Of a DNA stretch of 64,000 bases, positions 53,369 to 61,654 are shown piece after piece. Within the stretch, counting starts at the first letter, position 1. The number at the start of each line of letters is the position of its first letter. This stretch comes from a candidate division Zixibacteria bacterium HGW-Zixibacteria-1 (GTDB lineage: Bacteria > Zixibacteria > MSB-5A5 > GN15 > PGXB01): NCBI GenBank assembly GCA_002838945.1, contig PGXB01000002.1, forward strand, positions 213,474 through 277,473, read 5' to 3'. Both the position numbers and the translations under genes were made by a program. Below the pieces are notes generated by a model. The model searched no databases, had not been told where the DNA came from, and saw nothing but the letters and a program-made list of their open reading frames with translations.

Positions 53369-54718
53369 TTATCTGGTCGAAGGACGGAGCTCGGCGACAT
53401 GGCCATTGGCCTGAATCTCGGCGAGTTTGGTCAACCGTTCCTGGATGCGATCATCGATATTTATGATCTTCGACTGCTCAAAATATTCGACATCATCGAG
53501 CATGTTCAATTCGGATATCTCTTCGAGAACCGCTACTATCTTCTTTACGGAATCATCGACCATATCGAGCGACTTCGGCAGAGTGCCGACAATATCTTCT
53601 TTGCTCCTGCTGTCAAGCATCATTCTGAGAACCTGCGACTGGCCGAATATAATCATGGAAGCCTTGTTGATATAATGCGACAGGGTCGAAATTGCCACCT
53701 GTTTGGCCTCCTGAATGCCCTGTTGCCGCTCTTCTGTCAAAATATTTCGTGTCAATTCCTGTCGTTCCTTGAACAATTTCTGAATTGACATGTATGTCTT
53801 GAAGATCTCCTGATTGGCCCGGCTGAGAACGGTGTCAAAATCACCAATATCGATATCGAGGGCCCGGGCGAATTCAAGGGTCTCTTTAATGGTGGCAACG
53901 GTGATTTCATCAAGCTGCTGATTGGAGACACCGAGACGTGCCGAAATACTGCTGATTTTGGCAATTTTTTCTTCAAGGCTGATTTCAGGGCCGACGGAAT
54001 AATCCAGACTCAGGGCCACTGACAGACGGACGATATCATCAAGTTTCGCGGAATCGCGAAATCCGAAGGAGTGATGATTACCTATGGCGGAAATAAATTC
54101 TTCGGGAAGTTTCCACCGGGCCGCAATCAAGCGCCCGGCTTCCATATGAGATACCCCAAAAGTCCTTTTTTCTTCTTCAACCAGATCACCATATATCATG
54201 GCTCGATCCATGGCCATGCGATACTGTTTGGGATAGTTTTGCATAAAAAACAGCATCCCGATTTCATAAAGAAGACCGCAGGTGAAGGCATCTCCCGGAT
54301 TTTTATACCCGCATACCTCGGCCAGTTTCCGGCAGGTCGTGGCAACGGAAATTATATTACTGTAAAATCCTTTGATATCCAGCCGCAGAACATTGGAAAT
54401 CTTAAAAGGATCAAAAAGCGCGGCCGACAGCACCAGGCATTTCACCGCCGTCAAACCCAGAATTACCACCGCGTGCTGGATGCTTGTAACCTTCCGATTC
54501 AGACCGAAAGAAGCTGAGTTGGAAATTTTCAGCAGGCGCCCGGCCAGGGCCGGATCGCGACTGATAAGTTTGGCCAGGACATCAAGACTGACCTCATCCT
54601 TTTCCGACAGCTGCAGAATTTTAACAGCGGCATCAGGCAAAGCAAAAAGGTCACGGCCCGTTTCAATGATGGGCCTGACGTCGATAGTCTTAGGCTGATC
54701 ATTAATATCTTGATTCAT
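53369..54718 (-). CDS. HDOD domain protein with C-terminal histidine-kinase-type helical segment
   Basis: A 449-residue signalling protein. Residues ~20-215 are an HDOD domain (FALPDAAVKILQLSEKDEVSLDVLAKLISRDPALAGRLLKISNS, AVVILGLTAVK). In place of a full HD pair it shows GLLYEIGMLFF, so no phosphohydrolase activity is expected. A helical middle follows. Residues ~320-405 look like the DHp helix pair of a histidine kinase, ISTLSHYINKASMIIFGQ with H348 where the phospho-histidine would be, but no ATPase domain is present. It could be a phosphotransfer or dimerisation partner of another kinase. It lies 41 bases after the pseudokinase-REC gene, which lacks the histidine. Confidence 0.75.
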   Translation of the reverse strand: MNQDINDQPKTIDVRPIIETGRDLFALPDAAVKILQLSEKDEVSLDVLAKLISRDPALAGRLLKISNSASFGLNRKVTSIQHAVVILGLTAVKCLVLSAALFDPFKISNVLRLDIKGFYSNIISVATTCRKLAEVCGYKNPGDAFTCGLLYEIGMLFFMQNYPKQYRMAMDRAMIYGDLVEEEKRTFGVSHMEAGRLIAARWKLPEEFISAIGNHHSFGFRDSAKLDDIVRLSVALSLDYSVGPEISLEEKIAKISSISARLGVSNQQLDEITVATIKETLEFARALDIDIGDFDTVLSRANQEIFKTYMSIQKLFKERQELTRNILTEERQQGIQEAKQVAISTLSHYINKASMIIFGQSQVLRMMLDSRSKEDIVGTLPKSLDMVDDSVKKIVAVLEEISELNMLDDVEYFEQSKIINIDDRIQERLTKLAEIQANGHVAELRPSTR

Positions 54719-54759
54719 ATAATGATAATCGGATTTTTGAGACTTTTATATAGCGAGAA

Positions 54760-57675
54760 TCAGCCTTTAATACCGGAAATTTTGGCTTTTGATATCAATT
54801 GGGAAAGCTGTTCCAGACGAAACGGCTTATGCAGCAGGTAATCCACACCGACCTGCTTCATTTTTTGCTCATCAACCGTGACGCCCCATCCGGTAATGAT
54901 AATTACAGGTGTTTCGGGCGAAATGGCCTTTACCCGGGAGGCCACCTCCCAGCCGGAAATTTCCGGCATGGCAAGGTCGGAAATCACAATGTCGGGCCGC
55001 CTGGTTTCAAAAATTCGAATACCATCATGACCATTTCGGGCGGTGTAAATCGTATAGCCCAGAGATTGGCACATGGCCGCAAGCAAATCAAGAATAACCG
55101 ACTGATCATCAATGGCAAGAATTGAAAGGGCTTTACCGGAAGCCACCCCGGTCTCGGCATTGACCGCCTTCAGGGGCAGTCTCAGGGAATAATATGAGGC
55201 CGTCTTGCTGTAGCGGTCAAAGGCAAACTCACCGGAATGATCCGATAGCAGCCGCAAAAAGCCAGCTTCGGGGAATCGGCTTTCATAATTCTGTGCCGGG
55301 CCATATACTCCGAATCCAACCACCGGTTCGACCGGCGGGAATTTCTCGCGATGCCGCGATATATCCAAAAAGACAAATCTATCATTACTATAAATGCTAA
55401 TAGTAATCACTTCGTCATCGCCCACATGGGTGACAAAAGACTTGCACATTTCATTAATAAGGTTAACGGCGTCATTATACGAGATTTCCAGCCCGGGAAC
55501 CTCTTTCAAGTTTAAATGGGCCGTAAACGCCCGTCCTTCAATCATATGCAAATTGCCGGAAATGGCATTTCGTCGGAAAATATCTTTTATAACCTGATTC
55601 AGACTAACCGGACGCCGGGATAAATCATCGGCCGTTCCCGGAATAGCCACCAGCATCTTAAACATCGCCGCCATTTTTTCGGTTAATTCCATGATAGCCT
55701 TAAAAGAACTCTCGGCCGTTCCGGTCAAATTCGGATCCTGTGACGCAAGCTGGCAATAACCGGAGATCGCCAGAAGATCATTGTTCAGTTCGTTGAGCCG
55801 GCCGGCCGATAATGCCGTCCCTTCGGATGTTGTCTCCGGAAGCTGTTTCGGTTCCGAGGATTTCAATATTCCAAGGCGAAGATTCAGCAATCCGGTCAGC
55901 AGGGTAATCAGTTGATGCTCTTCCCCGCCCGATATACCCCTGTCGCCAAAACCATACAGGTCAATAACCAGATCGACATCCTCGCCGATTGTTATCGGAT
56001 AGCATCCATGAAATGAAGGAACCTTGCGCTCACCGAAAAGATTATTAAGCCGGCCCCGGTTTTCCTCATGATAACCGGACAGCGTCTCGGCGACCGAGGC
56101 GGTATCGAATTGGACAAAATCGGTTCGCAATGCCGCAGACCGACCGACCGCGCCCTCGCCGTTATCGACAATAATTTCGCGCCAGATATCATTAGCAGCA
56201 TTGCAGTAAATAGCCTTATATCCATCATCGCAATGCTGAAAAACCATTAAGAGTGAATCGGCTGACAGCACTCCGGCCACCTGTGGTATGAATGATATGA
56301 CGCTGCGGGCCGGTTCGGAGCGATCGATTTTTAATTGCAGAATTTCGGAGACTAATTTCAGACCTTTTATTTTCGATACTCCCGCCGCGCCGGATAAAGC
56401 CTTCGCCACGACAATTCCACCGACCGATGCGATAATTTCCAGCGCTCTTAAATCATCTCCGCCGATTTTAATAGTCCCGGAATTATTTCGCAGCATCAGG
56501 GCATTCCCATGTGAATCGGCCGGTATCAGCAATGAGGCGCGGGCAATGTAAGCATGCCCTTCATCATCGGTACCCTCCTGATTCAGAATAACCGCCTTCC
56601 TTTGTGACAGCGAACTGATCATGGCGGCCTTGAAGTTGTCCGACAAATCGGCCCTGTTTCCGGTCCCGCCATGAAAAATCAATCTCCCCCTCGCCAGACC
56701 AATCAGCCAGACCTCATCGGCCCCAGCCAGACCAACGCAGCGTTCGGCAAAATCCGCCGGTGAAGTTATATCTTCATCCGATTTGAAAACCTTTTCAAGT
56801 TTCTTCGTAAGGCCCGCCATTTGATGTTCTTTGGCATCAAGCGTTTCCTGGCTCCTGCGCAAATCACGGGTCAGCATGCTGACTTCGATTTTTTCGGCCA
56901 GCCAGTCGGCAATCGGCGAGATAATGGAAATAAACTCGCGTGAATAACGTCTCTCTTCCTCAGAAAAAAACAGAATCGCGCCAAGTTTATTTCGACCCGA
57001 AATCAGCGGCACGACAATAATCGAATGAAAACGCGAGGCGGCAAGCTGGGCCTTTCCGCCCAGGCTGCGGAAATCGGAAGAGATCATGGCCGTTTCATCT
57101 TCTATGGCCTGGCTGACCAAATTCCTTCCATAGGGATAATATTCAAGCAGCGCCGTCTCTTCTTTGGAGAGCCCGGATCCGGTCACCAGTAAAAATTTTC
57201 GTTGTGCCCGATTGAGAAGGAAAACCGCTCCGGCCTGCTCTTCCAGTCCTCCCAGGAGACCTTTGAGAACCCGATCAAGCAGTTCCGTCATTGGGAACGG
57301 ATAACGGCTGTCCTGCTGAATACTATCAAGCAGTTTCAATTTCTCGAGGTGGTTGGAAACCTCGATATCCCGTTCCCCCCAGTAATTGAAATGCAAAACC
57401 AAACCCACTACAAACAAAACAGCGCCCATCGTCAGGACAATGAATTTGCCGAGGTCTATCCATAGGTAAACCGGACTGAGAAACCAGACCGGGTATTCGG
57501 GATGGCTCTGAAACAAATTAATCAGGGTAAAGAAAAAAATTAGAATCAATCCTGAATAAACATATCCGGCCGCGCCGCTTTCTTTATCCCGCCCGATTTT
57601 CAGTCGATATACGACAAATGCAGATAGAAGCAGTGCAATGACAGGATATAATAGTGAGGTTATCATTTTCAGCAT
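54760..57675 (-). CDS. Membrane GAF/pseudo-histidine-kinase/receiver protein
   Basis: A 971-residue protein. Three N-terminal membrane segments (~5-22, 36-54, 70-95), a GAF-like domain (~125-265), a coiled coil (~270-297), two further GAF-like regions (~300-425 and 440-600), then a DHp-like region in which the phospho-acceptor His is replaced by N628 (RLNELNNDLLAISGY). The ATPase-like part (~715-835) lacks an intact DxGxG box. A complete receiver ends it: D856/D857, phospho-acceptor D900 (VISDLAMPEISGWE), T928 and K950. It should be unable to phosphorylate itself but able to accept phosphate. ATG 57675 follows GGAG inside the miaB end; co-transcribed with miaB and the HDOD gene. Confidence 0.8.
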   Translation of the reverse strand: MLKMITSLLYPVIALLLSAFVVYRLKIGRDKESGAAGYVYSGLILIFFFTLINLFQSHPEYPVWFLSPVYLWIDLGKFIVLTMGAVLFVVGLVLHFNYWGERDIEVSNHLEKLKLLDSIQQDSRYPFPMTELLDRVLKGLLGGLEEQAGAVFLLNRAQRKFLLVTGSGLSKEETALLEYYPYGRNLVSQAIEDETAMISSDFRSLGGKAQLAASRFHSIIVVPLISGRNKLGAILFFSEEERRYSREFISIISPIADWLAEKIEVSMLTRDLRRSQETLDAKEHQMAGLTKKLEKVFKSDEDITSPADFAERCVGLAGADEVWLIGLARGRLIFHGGTGNRADLSDNFKAAMISSLSQRKAVILNQEGTDDEGHAYIARASLLIPADSHGNALMLRNNSGTIKIGGDDLRALEIIASVGGIVVAKALSGAAGVSKIKGLKLVSEILQLKIDRSEPARSVISFIPQVAGVLSADSLLMVFQHCDDGYKAIYCNAANDIWREIIVDNGEGAVGRSAALRTDFVQFDTASVAETLSGYHEENRGRLNNLFGERKVPSFHGCYPITIGEDVDLVIDLYGFGDRGISGGEEHQLITLLTGLLNLRLGILKSSEPKQLPETTSEGTALSAGRLNELNNDLLAISGYCQLASQDPNLTGTAESSFKAIMELTEKMAAMFKMLVAIPGTADDLSRRPVSLNQVIKDIFRRNAISGNLHMIEGRAFTAHLNLKEVPGLEISYNDAVNLINEMCKSFVTHVGDDEVITISIYSNDRFVFLDISRHREKFPPVEPVVGFGVYGPAQNYESRFPEAGFLRLLSDHSGEFAFDRYSKTASYYSLRLPLKAVNAETGVASGKALSILAIDDQSVILDLLAAMCQSLGYTIYTARNGHDGIRIFETRRPDIVISDLAMPEISGWEVASRVKAISPETPVIIITGWGVTVDEQKMKQVGVDYLLHKPFRLEQLSQLISKAKISGIKG

Positions 57676-57679
57676 TGCT

Positions 57680-58978
57680 CTACTCCGTCAATTCGCCGTG
57701 CAGCGTCCAGCTGTCGGCGGATTTTATCCTGACCTGTCTGATGGTCCCAATCAAACCGGGATCTCCATCGAAAAGGACCGTCTTGTTGCCTTCGGTTTTA
57801 CCCTTAAGAACTTTCTCGGAGCGCCGGGAATGGCCGTCGATCAGCACTGACCTGATTCGACCGACCTCCTCCTGATTTTTCTCAAAGGCGACATTTTTCT
57901 GCAGATTAATCAATCCGTTCAGCCGGTCGATTTTTTCCTCTTCGGGAACATCATCCTGAAGTCCGGCCGCCTTCGTCCCTTCCCTGACCGAATAGCGAAA
58001 CATAAATGCCGAATCAAAACCGATGGTCCTGACCGCCTCGAGGGTCATCCGGTACTCCGCATCCGTTTCCGACGGGAAACCGACAATAAGGTCGGTCGTC
58101 AGGGATATATCCGGCACGGCTTTTCGCAATTTATCAACCAGCGACATATAATGCTCGATAGTATAGACGCGCCCCATCTTCCTGAGAATACGATTGGCCC
58201 CCGACTGCAGCGGAAGGTGCACATGCGCCATCATTTTATGCTCCGAGCCGATTGTCTCGATTAACCGATCGGACATATCTTTCGGGTGCGATGTCATAAA
58301 CCTGATTCTTTTCAATGCGGATTCCGAAACAACCGTCTTGAGAAGAGACGGGAAATCATTCTCGCCGTCCCGATATGAATTCACATTTTGTCCCAATAGG
58401 GTTACTTCCAGAACACCATCATCAACCAGCGCCCTGACCTGCTTTAAGATATGAGAAACCGGATATGATCTTTCGCGCCCGCGCACATACGGGACTATGC
58501 AGTAAGTGCAAAAATTATCGCAACCCCGCGAGATGGTCACGAAGGCCGCATAACGGCTGTCGCGCGATGGGATAACATCGGCCATCCGCTCCAGCCCGGT
58601 AGCGGTGTTGACGGCGGGAAAGGCGGTTCCATTTTCAAGATATCGGGGCAGATCAAAAATCCGATCGGTTCCAAGAATAATATCGACATAGGGCGCGCGG
58701 GCCGAAAGCTGGTCGCCCATTCGCTGCGCCATGCAGCCGACGACGACTATTTTCTTATCCGTTGACTCTTTGAAATGAGAAAGCTCGGCCAGTCGTCCAA
58801 GAACACGCATTTCGGCTTTTTCCCGAACCGAACAAGTATTCAGAATAATTATATCGGCCTCCGCTTCCGTCTCCGCCTTCAGGTAACCGCGCGAATCCAG
58901 GATCGCCCCCAGAACCCCTGAGTCGGCCAGGTTCATCTGACAGCCAAAAGTCACGATTTTATAGCTTCGTTGCTTCAT
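57680..58978 (-). CDS. miaB: tRNA-2-methylthio-N6-dimethylallyladenosine synthase
   Basis: A ~432-residue radical-SAM methylthiotransferase modifying i6A37 of tRNAs that read UNN codons. The N-terminal UPF0004 domain carries the three cluster cysteines (TFGCQMNLADSG, LNTCSVREKAE, VVGCMAQRMG). The radical SAM motif is ISRGCDNFCTYCIVPYVRGRERS, and a TRAM domain ends the chain (VLIDGHSRRSEKVLKGKTEGN). I start at MKQRSYKIVTFGCQ (58978); a 29-residue extension to 59065 has no family match. No miaA in the window. Followed by the pseudokinase gene after 4 bases. Confidence 0.93.
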   Translation of the reverse strand: MKQRSYKIVTFGCQMNLADSGVLGAILDSRGYLKAETEAEADIIILNTCSVREKAEMRVLGRLAELSHFKESTDKKIVVVGCMAQRMGDQLSARAPYVDIILGTDRIFDLPRYLENGTAFPAVNTATGLERMADVIPSRDSRYAAFVTISRGCDNFCTYCIVPYVRGRERSYPVSHILKQVRALVDDGVLEVTLLGQNVNSYRDGENDFPSLLKTVVSESALKRIRFMTSHPKDMSDRLIETIGSEHKMMAHVHLPLQSGANRILRKMGRVYTIEHYMSLVDKLRKAVPDISLTTDLIVGFPSETDAEYRMTLEAVRTIGFDSAFMFRYSVREGTKAAGLQDDVPEEEKIDRLNGLINLQKNVAFEKNQEEVGRIRSVLIDGHSRRSEKVLKGKTEGNKTVLFDGDPGLIGTIRQVRIKSADSWTLHGELTE

Positions 58979-59118
58979 ATATTTTTCACAAATTCCAGCC
59001 GGGGCCGGTAAAATAGCCTGGTCATAAGATACATTTAATTCTAATCTTTTCAAATCAAATATCAAGCTAAAAAGGCGTCAACCCTTATTTTTACTGACTT
59101 TTTGCCCTCCCCGCCAAA

Positions 59119-59155
59119 TAAAAACGGAATCCGGTCAGTCATAAACCGGATTCCG
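59119..59155 (-). terminator. Terminator of the M1 peptidase gene
   Basis: Minus strand CGGAATCCGGT (59155-59145), 9-base loop, ACCGGATTCCG (59135-59125), then TTTTTAT (59124-59118). Perfect 11-bp stem. Confidence 0.88.
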
Positions 59156-59179
59156 CATATATATTCAGAGCTTATCAGG

Positions 59180-61411
59180 TTATTCCACACAACCCGGCAG
59201 CGGGTCGGATCCACCCCTGTACATGTAGGTTATCAAATAGGAAGCATCAAGCAAATTGATGGCGCAGGAGCCGTCGGCATCGACCGCATTCGGGATCGCC
59301 GGAGCCGCCCCGCCTTTATAGAGATAGTTTATTAAAAATGTAATATCCAGAAGGTTCACATTGCCGCTATTATCGGCGTCTCCGGGTATGTAAGGGCTCG
59401 CTTCTACTACCAGAGTGTATGTTCGGGTTTCATTATAGGAACTCATTAAATCTTTGGCATATACGTCGAAATTGAAGGTTCCGGCCTGCGTGGGCATTCC
59501 GGTTATAAATCCTGTCAAACTGTCCAGGGTCAGCCCCAGCGGCAGGGCGCCGCCCGTGATTTTGTAGGAGTGATGATCGGTTCCGCCCTTGGCAACAACC
59601 GAATCAAGATATGGCATGAACTGCTGCGCCGTATCCAGCGGAAACGGTATCAAATGATAGGTCCAGTTGGATTTATAGCTATAACGGTGTATCCATGAAT
59701 CAGGATCAAGCTGAACATTCGTCGGTAACTGGTCGTTTTTCATGATGTAAATGGTGTCACGAACGTCATTGAAAATTACCGTCGTATCCAATCCCGTGGC
59801 ATTGGTAAAGACAATATCGATCGGCATCCTGAATACCAGGGGAGCGGTGGTTTGCCCCTGCCTGAGTTGAAGGTACGTAAAATAACGGCCGTCGGAGGGA
59901 TCATATTCACTCCGGAAGGACCACATGTATTTCGGGAAATAAGTTCCGTATATCCAATCTTCAAAAAAGTAGTCAAGATCCTTCCCGGATACCGTCTCGC
60001 AGATGTCCTGGAATCCGGCGGTAGTGGCATTGCCATACTGAAAATCACTGTTATAATACGCCCGCATGCAATCGAAGAAAACCGAATCGCCGACGATATG
60101 CCGCAGCATATGTAACACCCAGGCGCCTTTGTCATATACCAGCCGACTGAAAATATTCCAGACATCAGTCGTATCGACCACATAAATGGAGCTGCCGTAT
60201 GTATAGAACATGTCGTTCATATAGCTGTGATAGGCCGCCTTGCCGTCTTTGACCTCATAATAAAGCGCCTCGCAGTAAGAGGCAAAACCTTCGTTGAGCC
60301 AGATTTCATGCCAGTTATCGATGGTGATCATATCGCCCCACCACTGGTGCGAAAGTTCATGGACCACAACCGGCTCGGTGAACCCGAAACTGCTCCCGTT
60401 CATAGATGAAACAGTCTGATGTTCCATCGCTCCGCCCCATTCGAAATTCGCATGACCGTATTTTTCGTTCGTAAATGGATACTCTCCGAACAAATCGGCA
60501 AAAACACCAATCGCATACGGTGTGATTCCATAACCGATAAGAGAGGTAGAATACCTGTCCATATATACATGATTGACTATGACCATGGAATCGTTATCGC
60601 CATAATGGTACCAGTCTTCCCAGACAACGTAATTGCTGATAGCCAGCGAAAAAAGGTAGGTCGATATCGGATACCTTTCCTGGTAAGAAAACGTCCAGGT
60701 TCCATCACCGTTGCGAACCGTATCGATCAGGGTCCCGTTGGAGGCACAGTAAAGGTTGGTATCACAGGTAACAAAAATATCCATGGAATCGGCTTTATCA
60801 TCGGGTCGATCCTTACACGGCCACCAGGTTCGGGCCGACATCGGCTCCGACAGTGTCGTTATCACCGGCTGGTTGTTACGGAAATCAAAGGAGAAACCAT
60901 CCAGTCCGGATCCGGTAGGACGACCATGATAGGCGACGGAGAATGAAAAGACTTCGCCATTGCTGTAGGTACGATCAAGTGCCACAATCAGTTTTGTACC
61001 TGAATGCGAAAAGCCCAATTGCCCGGTCGTATTGTAAACCGAATCCGTTGTCAGATTGGCATAAAAATCGAGTTCAACCGTATCAACCGACGCGGCGACA
61101 ACTGTCGCTTCAACCAGAACATCGCCGGAAATCGTGGTATCCGAAAGATGAACGGTAATGTCCACGGTATAAAATCCGACATCATAGTCGTTCTGATTAT
61201 AAAGTGATATCGCCTTATCGGCGGTCGCCGCAAAGGCGCGCGATTTTTCCAGATTTCCGGCCTTCATCTCAGCCATAATTTTATGTAGTTCCGATGGGGT
61301 CATTTTGCTGTAGTCAATCGATTCATCCATCTTATCGAGACTATGGGCGGTGATGGAACACAAAAAAAGTGAGGTAACAAACAGGGCGATTATAGTGAGC
61401 TTCCTTTTCAT
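59180..61411 (-). CDS. Secreted M1 family metallopeptidase with dockerin-like C-terminus
   Basis: A 743-residue exported aminopeptidase-like enzyme. Signal peptide to ~residue 23; M1 N-terminal beta domain; substrate motif GGAMEHQT (326-333), where GxMEN is usual; zinc site HELSHQWWGD (H351, E352, H355) with third ligand E374 in WLNEGF. The C-terminal third has an Ig-like putative domain (GGALPLGLTLDSLTGFITGMPTQAGTF) and two dockerin-like repeats (GDADNSGNVNLLDITFLINY, DADGSCAINLLDASYLITYM), each an EF-hand-like Ca loop. Probably extracellular proteolysis, with the repeats docking it on a cohesin-like partner. Promoter at 61510-61483. Confidence 0.88.
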   Translation of the reverse strand: MKRKLTIIALFVTSLFLCSITAHSLDKMDESIDYSKMTPSELHKIMAEMKAGNLEKSRAFAATADKAISLYNQNDYDVGFYTVDITVHLSDTTISGDVLVEATVVAASVDTVELDFYANLTTDSVYNTTGQLGFSHSGTKLIVALDRTYSNGEVFSFSVAYHGRPTGSGLDGFSFDFRNNQPVITTLSEPMSARTWWPCKDRPDDKADSMDIFVTCDTNLYCASNGTLIDTVRNGDGTWTFSYQERYPISTYLFSLAISNYVVWEDWYHYGDNDSMVIVNHVYMDRYSTSLIGYGITPYAIGVFADLFGEYPFTNEKYGHANFEWGGAMEHQTVSSMNGSSFGFTEPVVVHELSHQWWGDMITIDNWHEIWLNEGFASYCEALYYEVKDGKAAYHSYMNDMFYTYGSSIYVVDTTDVWNIFSRLVYDKGAWVLHMLRHIVGDSVFFDCMRAYYNSDFQYGNATTAGFQDICETVSGKDLDYFFEDWIYGTYFPKYMWSFRSEYDPSDGRYFTYLQLRQGQTTAPLVFRMPIDIVFTNATGLDTTVIFNDVRDTIYIMKNDQLPTNVQLDPDSWIHRYSYKSNWTYHLIPFPLDTAQQFMPYLDSVVAKGGTDHHSYKITGGALPLGLTLDSLTGFITGMPTQAGTFNFDVYAKDLMSSYNETRTYTLVVEASPYIPGDADNSGNVNLLDITFLINYLYKGGAAPAIPNAVDADGSCAINLLDASYLITYMYRGGSDPLPGCVE

Positions 61412-61482
61412 GACGTGTCATTTACTCCCATTTACACGGTTTTGGTCAATAAAATGCTGCCGGTACATCGCAGTATATTCAT

Positions 61483-61510
61483 AAAATAATCCTATTTTCC
61501 AATACGTCAA
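61483..61510 (-). promoter_or_regulatory. Promoter of the M1 peptidase gene
   Basis: Minus strand TTGACG (61510-61505), 16-bp spacer, TATTTT (61488-61483). Confidence 0.55.
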
Positions 61511-61601
61511 GGACTTATATAAATATCGGCTATTTCATATCCATGTTTATATGGATTACGGCCGGAAAAAACCTTTCGCGAAAATATAATTCTCCAACCG
61601 C

Positions 61602-61634
61602 AAAAAAAGACCGCCCCGGTGGGCGGCCCTTTTT
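61602..61634 (-). terminator. Terminator of the Ig-repeat dockerin gene
   Basis: Minus strand CCGCCC (626-621 of this kilobase), four-base loop, GGGCGG (616-611), flanked by G/C and A/T pairs, then seven T (61608-61602). Short but GC-rich stem 21 bases past the stop codon. Confidence 0.75.
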
Positions 61635-61654
61635 GGATTTATCCAAGAGATTGT

